From assembly GCF_013390595.1 (NCBI RefSeq), contig NZ_JACAWV010000008.1, forward strand, positions 186,001-250,000: a DNA stretch of 64,000 nt, given 5' to 3'. Shown piece after piece: positions 56,364 through 64,000 of this stretch. How positions within the stretch are numbered: position 1 is the first letter of the stretch; each line of letters starts with the position of its first letter. The notes below the pieces were generated by a model. That model was not told the DNA's origin, ran no database searches, and saw only the letters and a program-made list of their open reading frames with translations. The stretch comes from Rhizobium sp. RM. Its GTDB lineage: Bacteria; Pseudomonadota; Alphaproteobacteria; Rhizobiales; Rhizobiaceae. Both the position numbers and the translations under genes were made by a program.

Positions 56364-56388
56364 AGTTTCCCCGTCAAACGGGAAACTG
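56364..56388. other. leader hairpin before coaBC
   Basis: Near-perfect inverted repeat AGTTTCCCCGT-CAA-ACGGGAAACT with one unpaired C, ending 10 bases before the coaBC ATG at 56399, where a ribosome-binding site should be. It could limit translation initiation. The rest of the 157-base gap has no evident gene. Confidence 0.4.
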
Positions 56389-56398
56389 GTCCGGCATC

Positions 56399-57604
56399 AT
56401 GGCACTTTCAGGCAAACACATCCTTCTCATCATTTCCGGCGGTATCGCGGCCTATAAGAGCCTCGACCTTATCCGTCGTCTGAAAGAGCGTGGTGCGAAA
56501 GTCACCCCGATCATGACGAAGGGCGCGCAGGAATTCGTCACCCCGCTTGCCGTGGGTGTGCTGTCTGCAACCCATGTGTTTACCGAGCTTTTCTCAAGGC
56601 AGGATGAGCAGGACGTCGGTCACATCCGATTGGCGCGCGAGTGCGATCTCGTTCTGGTCGCCCCAGCTACCGCTGATATCATGGCCAAAATGGCGCATGG
56701 GCTCGCGGATGATCTCGCCTCGGCGGTCCTGCTTGCGACGGATCGCACGGTTCTGGTCGCGCCTGCCATGAACCCGAAAATGTGGTCTGCCAAGGCAACA
56801 CAGCGCAACATCAAGGTGTTGAAGGGCGATGGCATCCACTTTATCGGACCGATGGCAGGTGAAATGGCCGAAAAAGGAGAAGCGGGCCTTGGCCGCATGG
56901 CTGAGCCCTTGCAGATCGTTGAGGCAGTTGAAACGTGTCTTGGCGGCAGCCCAGGGCCACTCAGCGGCAAGACCGCGATCGTGACATCAGGTCCGACACA
57001 CGAGCCGATCGATCCGGTGCGCTATATCGCCAATCGTTCTTCGGGAAAACAGGGACATGCGATTGCTGCGGCACTGGCCGAGCTTGGCGCAGAGGTGACG
57101 CTGATTTCCGGTCCTGTTTCGATTGCTGATCCGGTGGGCGTGACGACCGTTCGCGTCGAACGCGCCGAAGAAATGCGTGACGCTGTCGTTTCCCGTCTTC
57201 CCGTTGATATCGCCGTCATGGTTGCTGCCGTCGCTGACTGGCGTGTGGCAAGTGCAACCGATCAGAAGATCAAGAAACAGCCGGGCGATCAGCCCCCCGC
57301 TCTCCAGCTCACGGAAAATCCGGATATTCTGAAAACGGTGGGTCACCACGAAAGCCGCCCGAAGATCGTCGTCGGTTTTGCAGCCGAAACACAGAATGTC
57401 GAAACGAACGGTCGGGCCAAGCTGGAGCGGAAGGGTGCTGATTTCATCGTCGCCAACGATGTCTCGGCTGAGACCGGCATCATGGGCGGCGACCGCAACA
57501 GCGTGAAAATCATCTCGAAAGCGGGCGTCGATGCTTGGCCGGATCTTGATAAAGCCGATGTCGCGAAGCGCCTTGCTGCGCTGATTGCGGAGAAACTCGC
57601 ATGA
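56399..57604 (+). CDS. coaBC: bifunctional phosphopantothenoylcysteine decarboxylase/synthetase
   Basis: 401-residue fusion that makes 4'-phosphopantetheine for coenzyme A. The N-terminal flavoprotein CoaC domain (about 1-185) has LLIISGGIAAYKSLDLIRRL and APAMNPKMW. The C-terminal CoaB synthetase domain has TSGPTHEPIDPVRYIANRSS, AAVADWR and the FVANDVS-type end (FIVANDVS). Its stop overlaps the next gene as ATGA, so the two are coupled. Confidence 0.96.
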   Translation: MALSGKHILLIISGGIAAYKSLDLIRRLKERGAKVTPIMTKGAQEFVTPLAVGVLSATHVFTELFSRQDEQDVGHIRLARECDLVLVAPATADIMAKMAHGLADDLASAVLLATDRTVLVAPAMNPKMWSAKATQRNIKVLKGDGIHFIGPMAGEMAEKGEAGLGRMAEPLQIVEAVETCLGGSPGPLSGKTAIVTSGPTHEPIDPVRYIANRSSGKQGHAIAAALAELGAEVTLISGPVSIADPVGVTTVRVERAEEMRDAVVSRLPVDIAVMVAAVADWRVASATDQKIKKQPGDQPPALQLTENPDILKTVGHHESRPKIVVGFAAETQNVETNGRAKLERKGADFIVANDVSAETGIMGGDRNSVKIISKAGVDAWPDLDKADVAKRLAALIAEKLA

Positions 57605-57960
57605 GCCTGTTCAAGTGCAAGACCTTCGATACCACCTTGAAGGTGTGGCCGGGTGTCAGTTTTGTCGATCAGTGGGATTCGCACGTTGCCAAGGTGGGCG
57701 AGAAGGTCTTTGCGGTGCTGGGCGAGCGGGACAACTGGCGGCTTGTGGTGAAGTGCTCTGAGGAGAGCTTTGAAATTCTCACCTCATTGGAAGGCATCGG
57801 CCAGGCACCCTATTTTGCCAAGCGTAAGTGGATTTCGATCTCCGATCACGCGCCACTCGAACCGGAAGAGCTGGAACATTATGTCCGCAGGTCCTATGAA
57901 CTGGTTGCCTCGGGCCTGAGCAAAAAGCTCCGGACGGAGCTGGGTATCGTTTTTAGCTGA
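57601..57960 (+). CDS. MmcQ/YjbR family DNA-binding-like protein
   Basis: 119-residue protein of the MmcQ/YjbR (CyaY-like fold) family. Typical features are the N-terminal KVWPGVSFVDQWDSHVAKVG, the central KVFAVLGERDNWRLVVKCS and the C-terminal ELVASGLSKKLRTEL. The start overlaps the coaBC stop (ATGA). The 3' end overlaps the convergent ubiB gene by 8 bases. Function of the family is poorly known. Confidence 0.88.
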   Translation: MSLFKCKTFDTTLKVWPGVSFVDQWDSHVAKVGEKVFAVLGERDNWRLVVKCSEESFEILTSLEGIGQAPYFAKRKWISISDHAPLEPEELEHYVRRSYELVASGLSKKLRTELGIVFS

Positions 57961-59527
57961 CCTGGACGGCGATGTAGACAAGCGTCGCAGCAATCACCCA
58001 AAGCGCGATCCGGCCCCACTTGGTGTGGCGGGCTTCCGCCTTGCCGATAGCCTCTGCCGTCTGCGCATCGAAACGCAGGCCGTTTTCGCTCATTGCCATC
58101 AGATCGGCATGGAATTTTTCGGTTTTGGCGGCAATTTCCGGTGCCGCCTCGGCGAGTTTGACGGCGGCTTTCAGGCCGTCCTTCAGATCGGTGACGATAC
58201 GCTTGGGACCGAGATTGTCGCGAATCCAGCTTGCAACAACCGGGTCCGCCGCCTTCCACATGTTGAAGCGCGGGTTGAGAATGCGCGAAACGCCTTCCAC
58301 CACCACCATGGTCTTCTGCAGCATGACCAGTTCGGGCCGTGTTTCCATGTCGAACAGCTCAGTGACTTCGAACAACAGCGTCAGCAGCTTGCCCATGGAA
58401 ATGGTTTCTGCGGGCTGACCATGGATCGGCTCGCCAATGGCGCGGATAGCCTGTGCGAAGCTGGCAATATCGTGATGGCCCGGCACATAACCGGCCTCGA
58501 AGTGGACTTCCGCCACACGCATGTAGTCGCGGGTAATGAAGCCGTAGAGAATTTCGGCCAGGAAACGGCGTTCCTTTTTCCCCAGACGTCCGGCGATACC
58601 CATGTCCACGGCAACGATCATGCCCTGCGGGTCGACGAAAAGATTGCCGGGGTGCATGTCGGCGTGGAAGAAACCATCGCGCAGCGTGTGCCGCAGAAAA
58701 GACTGGATCAGCGTGTCGGCGAGCGCGTTGAGGTCGTGGCCGGCGGCTTTGAGCCCCTCGATATCGGACATCTTCACGCCGTCGATCCATTCCATCGTTA
58801 CGACGTCGCGGCCGGTGCGTTCCCAATCGACTTCCGGGACACGGAAGCCTGGATCGTCTTTTGTATTCTCGGCGAGTTCGGAAAGGGCCGCAGCCTCAAG
58901 CCGGAGGTCCATCTCGATCTTGGTCGTCTGCTCCAGCGTGCGCGTCACCTCAACTGGGCGAAGGCGCCGGGCGGATTTGACGAAGCGCTGCTGCAGATCG
59001 GCGATCAGGTACATGGCTTCCAGATCGTTCTGGAAGCGCTGGCGGACGCCGGGGCGGATGACCTTCACTGCGACCTTGCGTGGTCCTTTGGGTGTATCGA
59101 TGGTGGCGGGATGCACTTGCGCTATGGAAGCGGCCGCAATCGGATCGCCGAAGTCACGGTAAAGCTCGGAGACCGGACGTCCCAGGGAGCCTTCGATATT
59201 GGCCTTTGCCGCCGCCACGGGGAAAAACGCCATCCGGTCCTGCAGGCTCGCCAGATCATCGGCAAACTGCGCCCCGACCACATCCGGCCGGGTCGCCAGA
59301 AACTGTCCCATCTTGACGTAGGACGGCCCCAACCGTTCCACAGCCGTCGCCAGTCGATCGCTGCGAACGGCACGTTTTGCCTTGCTGCGCGCAAACGGCT
59401 TCAGCAGTGCTTTGACGAGATGCGCTGACGGCGGCATGTCATCGGCAGGCAAGGCCAGCACCACGCCTTCGCGCACGAGAACCCAGCCGACTCTTGCGAG
59501 ACGGAAATATGCGCCAAGAGTGCTCAT
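57953..59527 (-). CDS. ubiB: UbiB protein kinase-like ATPase (ubiquinone biosynthesis)
   Basis: 524-residue ABC1/ADCK-type kinase-like protein needed for ubiquinone synthesis. Family marks are the KxGQ motif YVKMGQFLATRPD (about residue 71), ASIAQVHPA in place of the usual glycine loop, and the catalytic loop FFHADMHPGNLFVDPQG followed by VDMG. The C-terminus has one or two membrane spans (WGRIALWVIAATLVYIAVQV). It lies 37 bases downstream of ubiE on the same strand, so probably one operon. Confidence 0.95.
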   Translation of the reverse strand: MSTLGAYFRLARVGWVLVREGVVLALPADDMPPSAHLVKALLKPFARSKAKRAVRSDRLATAVERLGPSYVKMGQFLATRPDVVGAQFADDLASLQDRMAFFPVAAAKANIEGSLGRPVSELYRDFGDPIAAASIAQVHPATIDTPKGPRKVAVKVIRPGVRQRFQNDLEAMYLIADLQQRFVKSARRLRPVEVTRTLEQTTKIEMDLRLEAAALSELAENTKDDPGFRVPEVDWERTGRDVVTMEWIDGVKMSDIEGLKAAGHDLNALADTLIQSFLRHTLRDGFFHADMHPGNLFVDPQGMIVAVDMGIAGRLGKKERRFLAEILYGFITRDYMRVAEVHFEAGYVPGHHDIASFAQAIRAIGEPIHGQPAETISMGKLLTLLFEVTELFDMETRPELVMLQKTMVVVEGVSRILNPRFNMWKAADPVVASWIRDNLGPKRIVTDLKDGLKAAVKLAEAAPEIAAKTEKFHADLMAMSENGLRFDAQTAEAIGKAEARHTKWGRIALWVIAATLVYIAVQVS

Positions 59528-59564
59528 GCGGATGCTTTCTTCCTGCCCTTACCAGCCATGTCGA

Positions 59565-60341
59565 TCAGAGCTTCCAGCCGGAATGCAGGGCGGCAATGCC
59601 GCCGGTATAATTGGTATAGTTGACGCGAGAGAAGCCGGCAGTACGGATCATCGTCGCAAAATCATCCTGATTGGGAAACTTGCGGATCGATTCCACCAGA
59701 TACTGGTAGGGCTCGGCATCGCCGGTAATCATCTTGCCGAACTGCGGAATGGCGTTGAACGACCAGGCATCGTAAACGCGGTCGAGAAGCGGCATTTCGA
59801 CTTCGGAGAATTCCAGCACCAGAAGGCGTCCACCACGTTTCAGCACGCGATGTGCTTCCTTGAGCGCCACGTCGATGCGCGGTACGTTGCGGATGCCGAA
59901 AGCGACCGTATAGGCGTCGAAGCTGTTTGCCTCGAAGGGCAACTCTTCGGCATTGGCCTCGACGAAGGTCAGGTTGTCGGAAAGCTTTCTCTTGGCGGCA
60001 CGTTCTTCGCCAACTGCCAGCATTGAACCGTTGATATCGAGCACGGTGGCGTGAGCGAGACGATTGGATGCCTCGACGATACGAAACGCGATGTCGCCTG
60101 TGCCGCCGGCCACATCCAGAATCTTGTAGGATGCCTCTTTGCGGGGTGCCAGTGCGGCGACCATCGCGTCCTTCCACAACCGGTGCATGCCCGCCGACAT
60201 CACGTCGTTCATGATGTCATAGCGCTTGGCAACCTTATGGAAAACCTCGTTGACCAGTCCCTGCTTCTTGCCTTCGTCCACCTTGTGGAAGCCATAGGAA
60301 GTTTCCATACCGCCATCGGCGGTCGTGCGGGCGTCGGTCAT
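59565..60341 (-). CDS. ubiE: ubiquinone/menaquinone methyltransferase UbiE
   Basis: 258-residue SAM-dependent C-methyltransferase of quinone synthesis. Motif I is [16 protein letters not shown] (about residues 74-89). The UbiE signatures are [18 protein letters not shown] and [18 protein letters not shown]. It is the first gene of a ubiE-ubiB pair and diverges from mutM. In this lineage only the ubiquinone branch is likely used. Confidence 0.96.
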   Translation of the reverse strand: MTDARTTADGGMETSYGFHKVDEGKKQGLVNEVFHKVAKRYDIMNDVMSAGMHRLWKDAMVAALAPRKEASYKILDVAGGTGDIAFRIVEASNRLAHATVLDINGSMLAVGEERAAKRKLSDNLTFVEANAEELPFEANSFDAYTVAFGIRNVPRIDVALKEAHRVLKRGGRLLVLEFSEVEMPLLDRVYDAWSFNAIPQFGKMITGDAEPYQYLVESIRKFPNQDDFATMIRTAGFSRVNYTNYTGGIAALHSGWKL

Positions 60342-60416
60342 CGTCGGTCTCCGTATTTATTGCGTTGCGGACCATAGCGGAAACGCCATGGCAGCGCTAT
60401 CTGTTGCGGGCATCAA

Positions 60417-60446
60417 TTGACCGCGACATTTCGCACGCACTCTATA
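60417..60446 (+). promoter_or_regulatory. mutM promoter
   Basis: -35 TTGACC (60417-60422) and -10 TCTATA (60441-60446) with an 18-base spacer, about 40 bases upstream of the mutM ATG. Confidence 0.55.
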
Positions 60447-60485
60447 GACCACTTGGTCCTAACGATAAACACCCGGATAAGCCAG

Positions 60486-61382
60486 ATGCCAGAATTGCCT
60501 GAAGTCGAAACCGTCAGACGTGGCCTCACGCCCGCCATGGAAGGATCAACGATCCGAAAGGTGTATCTCGGTCGTCCGGACCTGCGGTTTCCTTTTCCGG
60601 GAGACTTTGTTTCGTTGATCGAAGGAAAGCGGATCGTCTCGCTTGGTCGAAGGGCGAAATATCTGCTGATCGAGCTTGAGGACGGGCTGACCGTCATTTG
60701 CCACCTCGGCATGTCGGGCTCGTTTCGCGTGGAAGTGGACGACCCGGAAAGCGCACAGACGCCGGGGGAGTTCCACCATGCTCGCTCCAAGGATGGAAAG
60801 CACGATCACGTCATCTTTTATCTGGAGGGCAATCAGGGTCGCGTTTGCGTCATCTATAATGACCCGCGCCGGTTTGGTTTCATGCATCTGGTCGAGCGCA
60901 ACAAAATAGATCTTTATCCCGCTTTCGCCGGGCTCGGACCCGAACCGACAGGCAATGCCTTGAGCGCGGATTATCTGGCCTCGAGATTTGCCGGCAAAAG
61001 CCAGCCATTAAAGACGACCTTGCTGGATCAGAAGGTCATAGCGGGCCTCGGCAACATTTATGTCTGCGAGGCTCTCTGGCGCGCGCATCTCTCACCGCTT
61101 CGTGCATCGGGAACGCTGGTGACGGCGACAGGAAAACCCAAAGCCCAGCTTGTTGCGCTAACCGAAAAGATCCGCGATGTGATTGCCGATGCGATTGCGG
61201 CCGGGGGCTCTTCGCTACGGGATCATATTCAGACCGACGGTACACTTGGATATTTCCAGCATTCCTTCTCCGTCTACGATCAGGAGGGCGAGCCTTGCCG
61301 CACACCCGGTTGCAAGGGTACCGTTGAACGGGTCGTACAGGCAGGACGTTCGACGTTTTATTGTGCCGCCTGCCAGAAGTAG
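60486..61382 (+). CDS. mutM: formamidopyrimidine-DNA glycosylase
   Basis: 298-residue base-excision repair glycosylase/AP lyase for 8-oxoguanine. The catalytic N-terminus [13 protein letters not shown] (Pro after Met, Glu next) is intact. The helix-two-turn-helix region includes [16 protein letters not shown]. The C-terminal zinc finger has the four cysteines in [10 protein letters not shown] and FYCAACQK. The ATG at 60486 fixes the active Pro at position 2; the upstream extension is ruled out for that reason. Confidence 0.97.
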   Translation: MPELPEVETVRRGLTPAMEGSTIRKVYLGRPDLRFPFPGDFVSLIEGKRIVSLGRRAKYLLIELEDGLTVICHLGMSGSFRVEVDDPESAQTPGEFHHARSKDGKHDHVIFYLEGNQGRVCVIYNDPRRFGFMHLVERNKIDLYPAFAGLGPEPTGNALSADYLASRFAGKSQPLKTTLLDQKVIAGLGNIYVCEALWRAHLSPLRASGTLVTATGKPKAQLVALTEKIRDVIADAIAAGGSSLRDHIQTDGTLGYFQHSFSVYDQEGEPCRTPGCKGTVERVVQAGRSTFYCAACQK

Positions 61383-61416
61383 CTCGGCAACACGTATATG
61401 GAGAAGGGAGGCCGCT

Positions 61417-62190
61417 GTGGACTATGAAACGATATTGGTGGAGAAACGCGACGAGGTTGGCGTCATAACGCTCAACCGACCGAAGGCGCTGAATGCGCTC
61501 AACTCGGCTCTGCTGAAGGAACTGCGGCATATACTTGCCTCTTTCTCCGCAGATGATTCCATTGGCGCCATCGTGATAACCGGTTCCGAAAAGGCATTTG
61601 CTGCCGGCGCTGATATCAAGGAAATGCAGTCTCTCGATTTCGTGGATGTTTATGTCGGCGATTTTCTTGGTGGTTGGGATGAGGTTGCGGCAACCCGCAA
61701 GCCGGTCATTGCCGCAGTTTCGGGCTTTGCTCTCGGCGGCGGATGCGAACTGGCAATGATGTGCGATTTCATTATTGCCTCGGATACGGCGACGTTCGGC
61801 CAGCCTGAGATTACCCTAGGTGTCATTCCGGGCATGGGCGGCTCTCAGAGGCTCACCAGAGCTGTCGGCAAGGCAAAGGCGATGGATATGGTGCTGACGG
61901 GTCGCATGATGGATGCCGCAGAGGCTGAGCGCGCCGGACTGGTATCGCGCATCGTGCCGGCAGCTAGCATCGTCGAGGACGCAATAGAGGCGGCAACGCG
62001 TATTGCTTCCCTGTCGCGTGCTTCCGTTGTCATGGCCAAGGAGAGCGTCAATCGCTCGTTCGAAGTGTCGCTTTCGGAGGGACTGAGATTTGAACGCCGC
62101 CTGTTTCAGTCGCTGTTTGCAACAGATGACCAGAAGGAGGGAATGGCTGCTTTCATCGAAAAGCGCAAACCCGCATTCAGGAACCGTTAG
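61417..62190 (+). CDS. enoyl-CoA hydratase
   Basis: 257-residue crotonase-fold enoyl-CoA hydratase. It starts at a GTG (61417) with AGGGAGG about 5 bases upstream. Active-site features are the oxyanion-hole segments [10 protein letters not shown] and [17 protein letters not shown] and the catalytic glutamates around [19 protein letters not shown]. It lies 34 bases after mutM and may share its transcript, an arrangement I recall from related rhizobia. Likely fatty-acid beta-oxidation of short chains. Confidence 0.93.
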   Translation: MDYETILVEKRDEVGVITLNRPKALNALNSALLKELRHILASFSADDSIGAIVITGSEKAFAAGADIKEMQSLDFVDVYVGDFLGGWDEVAATRKPVIAAVSGFALGGGCELAMMCDFIIASDTATFGQPEITLGVIPGMGGSQRLTRAVGKAKAMDMVLTGRMMDAAEAERAGLVSRIVPAASIVEDAIEAATRIASLSRASVVMAKESVNRSFEVSLSEGLRFERRLFQSLFATDDQKEGMAAFIEKRKPAFRNR

Positions 62191-62259
62191 AGTCTCTGTA
62201 ATGGAATAAGGAAACGCGCTAAGGATTCGGAATAACGGCGTTTTCAGTGAAATTGCGCG

Positions 62260-62288
62260 TTGACGGGCGTCCGCTTTAACGGTATATG
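62260..62288 (+). promoter_or_regulatory. rpsT promoter
   Basis: -35 TTGACG (62260-62265), exactly 17-base spacer, -10 TATATG (62283-62288). Expected start near 62295, giving a leader of about 120 bases before rpsT. Confidence 0.7.
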
Positions 62289-62417
62289 CCCGCCCACGGT
62301 TACGGAAAGCCATCCGGCTTGTCCGAAATTACTCCCGCATTCTTGGGTTACGTGAGGTCGTAGAACGACCCGATCCTGTGGTTGCGGAATTTGGTTCGAA
62401 TTCGAAGAGAGGCATAC

Positions 62418-62684
62418 ATGGCCAATACAACTTCGGCGAAAAAGGCGACCCGCAAGATCGCTCGCCGTACCGCAGTCAACAAGGCTCGCCGTTCGCGCGT
62501 TCGCGGCTTCATCCGCAAGGTTGAAGAAGCCATCGCATCGGGCGACCTGGCAGTAGCCACCGAAGCTCTGAAGGCTGCTCAGCCGGAAATCCAGCGCGCT
62601 GCTACCAAGGGCGTTCTGCACGGCAACACTGCTTCCCGCAAGGTGTCTCGCCTGGCGCAGCGTGTTAAGGCACTTTCGGCCTAA
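62418..62684 (+). CDS. rpsT: 30S ribosomal protein S20
   Basis: 88-residue basic S20 that binds 16S rRNA. It starts [20 protein letters not shown] and ends [11 protein letters not shown], both typical. GAGAGG lies 6 bases before the ATG at 62418; the upstream in-frame extension is not conserved. It is followed by a strong terminator and then the dnaA leader region, the usual rpsT-dnaA neighbourhood of rhizobia. Confidence 0.97.
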   Translation: MANTTSAKKATRKIARRTAVNKARRSRVRGFIRKVEEAIASGDLAVATEALKAAQPEIQRAATKGVLHGNTASRKVSRLAQRVKALSA

Positions 62685-62708
62685 TCCGGCTAATCACAAT
62701 TCGCTATT

Positions 62709-62737
62709 AAAAAAGCCTGGCCTTTGGCCGGGCTTTT
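62709..62737 (+). terminator. terminator after rpsT
   Basis: Stem AAAAAAGCC-T-GGCC / GGCC-G-GGCTTTTT with a TTT loop (62709-62737), T-run included, 25 bases after the rpsT stop. Confidence 0.85.
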
Positions 62738-63453
62738 TGTGATTCTAACCGTACGTTAATCTTTCCTGATGTAGCGTGACAATAGCATGTCAAGGAGGCG
62801 ACACAAAAAGCGATTATAAATCAAATACTTGCTGGAGGTCGCCTTGAAACATCGAGGCTTTCTTTACGGAAGTCGGGGCAAGTTTCGAGTCAAGATAATT
62901 TTTATTTTTTTGCCAAAATCGTCTCGCGGAAAACGAGAAATTTGAATCTCATTGATTCATAAGAGATTCTGCTTCGGGCCGTTCCCGTGATGCAAAACGG
63001 CTTTCCTGAGTCAATGGCTGTTGTTCGTTTTTGCAGAAAAAACGCCATTGATCTCTGCCATCGATCCTGCCTAAATGCATTTCAACAAGGGGCGCGGATC
63101 TCAGTCCACAGATTATCTCGATGATCATATCGGCGATATTCACCCTTGTTGCGGGCGGATCTTTCGGGGTTCGTTTTTTCAGTTCATGGAGCTATTTGCG
63201 CCGTTCCGGTCTCGGAGCGAACGGGTAGTCTTTGTCTGAAGAAATACATGTTCAGGTTGCAACGAAAGGAGTGTTGTTAGCGTATCGCAGGCCTCTCCAT
63301 GATGAAGAGGGAAATGGGATAACCGGCTCGCGAACGAGTAGCGCTTTGGACAATTCTTGCGAGGGGAATGTCGAAAGCAAGAATAACACGAGGGGGATCC
63401 CTGACGGTGAATTTGATCGTCAGGCTATGATTGGCAATTTGAAAGGCGGCAAT
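62738..63453. promoter_or_regulatory. dnaA upstream region with GANTC cluster
   Basis: About 715 bases with no convincing gene. It holds GANTC (CcrM methylation-type) sites at 62741, 62887, 62944, 62954, 62965 and 63008, the last five within 126 bases. It also has a T-rich tract (62899-62911) and a 6-bp inverted repeat AATGGC ... GCCATT near 63013-63049. I find no DnaA box matching TTATNCACA on either strand, so this looks like a dnaA promoter region rather than the replication origin. Confidence 0.6.
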
Positions 63454-64000
63454 ATGCAATTGAATTTGGCGATGGGTGCGGTGACGGACGGGGACCGTGC
63501 ACCAAAGGCATCCGATGCAGCTTGCTCTGACGCGGCAGGGGACAAATCGACAATGAAGCACGATGCGCTGTTTGAACGTTTTAGCGCGCGGCTCAAGGCA
63601 CAGGTCGGTCCCGAAGTTTACGCCAGCTGGTTTGCAAGACTTAAACTCCATTCTGTTTCCAAAAGCGTTGTTCGCTTTACTGTTCCAACGACCTTTTTGA
63701 AGTCGTGGATCAACAACCGTTACATGGATCTCATCACCAGCCTAGTGCAGAGCGAGGATGCGGATGTTCTGAAGGTCGAGATCCTCGTCCGTTCGGCAAC
63801 CCGTCCGGTTCGTCCTGCGCAGGCGGAAGAGCGCATGCAGCCCGTACAGGAAGTCGGTGCGATCCAGCGGAACAAGCCATCCATTCCGCAGCAGCCGGCT
63901 ATAACGCCGTCGCTTCAGTCTGCCACGGCGCAGCCTACAGTGCGGCAGGGTAGCTCTGGTCCATTGTTCGGCTCTCCGCTTGATACACGTTTCACCTTCG
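63454..64000 (+). CDS. dnaA: chromosomal replication initiator DnaA (5' part, truncated by window)
   Basis: The first 182 codons of dnaA; the frame is open to the window end. The reading frame is unambiguous from 63553 on, where domain I begins (KHDALFERFSARLKAQVG, then VYASWFARLKLHSVSKSVV and TFLKSWINNRYMDLITSL). A Gln/Pro-rich domain II linker follows, and domain III begins at the very edge (LDTRFTF). The start is uncertain: ATG at 63454 has AAAGG 7 bases upstream and is preferred; ATG at 63427, ATG at 63553 and GTG at 63271 are in frame. Confidence 0.93.
   Translation, partial: MQLNLAMGAVTDGDRAPKASDAACSDAAGDKSTMKHDALFERFSARLKAQVGPEVYASWFARLKLHSVSKSVVRFTVPTTFLKSWINNRYMDLITSLVQSEDADVLKVEILVRSATRPVRPAQAEERMQPVQEVGAIQRNKPSIPQQPAITPSLQSATAQPTVRQGSSGPLFGSPLDTRFTF

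Noticed and set aside
58025..59428. 467-codon plus-strand frame across ubiB
   Set aside because: Antisense shadow of ubiB with no domain signature.
62789..62821. 10-codon frame MSRRRHKKRL in the dnaA leader
   Set aside because: A possible leader peptide, but there is no good ribosome-binding site before it and no attenuator-like pairing could be shown.
62738..63453. Chromosomal origin of replication at dnaA
   Set aside because: No DnaA box consensus and no AT-rich unwinding element with iterated boxes. Only GANTC sites and a T-rich tract are present.

Overview
The window is a stretch of core chromosome from an alphaproteobacterium of the Rhizobiaceae, most likely Agrobacterium or a close Rhizobium. 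The grounds are the protein sequences as I recognise them, the infC-rpmI-rplT-pheS-pheT cluster, a rhizobial-type phosphatidylethanolamine methyltransferase (pmtA), dnaN lying about 21 kb from dnaA, a ugpBAEC operon behind a Pho-box-like repeat, and a cluster of GANTC (CcrM-type) sites in front of dnaA. Coding density is high. I see no rRNA, tRNA, insertion sequence, prophage or CRISPR array. No region looks like a recent island or a dedicated novel system. The interest lies in regulatory detail and in a few odd proteins.

Layout. 1-6.9 kb: an alpha/beta hydrolase diverges from the translation cluster infC (AUU start), rpmI, rplT, a kinase-like gene, pheS and pheT. 6.9-13.8 kb: small catabolic and regulatory units (two aldo/keto reductases, a LysR regulator, a GNAT acetyltransferase, an isochorismatase-like hydrolase with a GlxA/AraC-type regulator, a Gfo/Idh/MocA oxidoreductase, two small membrane proteins). 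14-20.3 kb: xseA, convergent with a GntR/enolase-superfamily pair; MarR divergent from an EamA exporter across a perfect palindrome; an M29 aminopeptidase. 20.4-25.8 kb: YbaK, an ArsC-like protein, a 55-residue small protein, a 2H phosphoesterase, guaA, a nucleosidase, a PaaI thioesterase and TspO. 25.9-31 kb: a four-gene periplasmic iron-associated cluster (imelysin, di-heme oxidoreductase, second imelysin, DUF1513).

31-38.5 kb: an RsmB-type methyltransferase, RlpA, an SDR protein with queG (apparent AUC start), a glutathione transferase, uppP, a tiny secreted protein and an NDUFA9-like protein. 38.6-42.2 kb: pmtA, a histidine phosphatase-like protein, pyrF and DUF1330 in one tight run, then dnaN. 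42.4-48.7 kb: rsmI, yraN and a hexapeptide acetyltransferase, then the glycerol-3-phosphate uptake operon ugpBAEC. 48.8-54.6 kb: a cupin, gshB, comM/yifB, cysK, a LysE exporter and dut. 54.6-64 kb: prfC, coaBC, a MmcQ-like gene, ubiB and ubiE, mutM, an enoyl-CoA hydratase, rpsT, and the 5' part of dnaA, which runs off the window.

How it works together: most genes serve translation, nucleotide and cofactor synthesis, replication and the envelope. The environmentally responsive parts are iron (imelysin cluster), phosphate (ugp, with pmtA as a membrane-lipid gene nearby), and several small regulator/target pairs whose putative operators can be read directly as inverted repeats. Start codons were chosen from Shine-Dalgarno spacing and conserved N-termini. 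Functional names rest on motifs and family knowledge, not on any database search.
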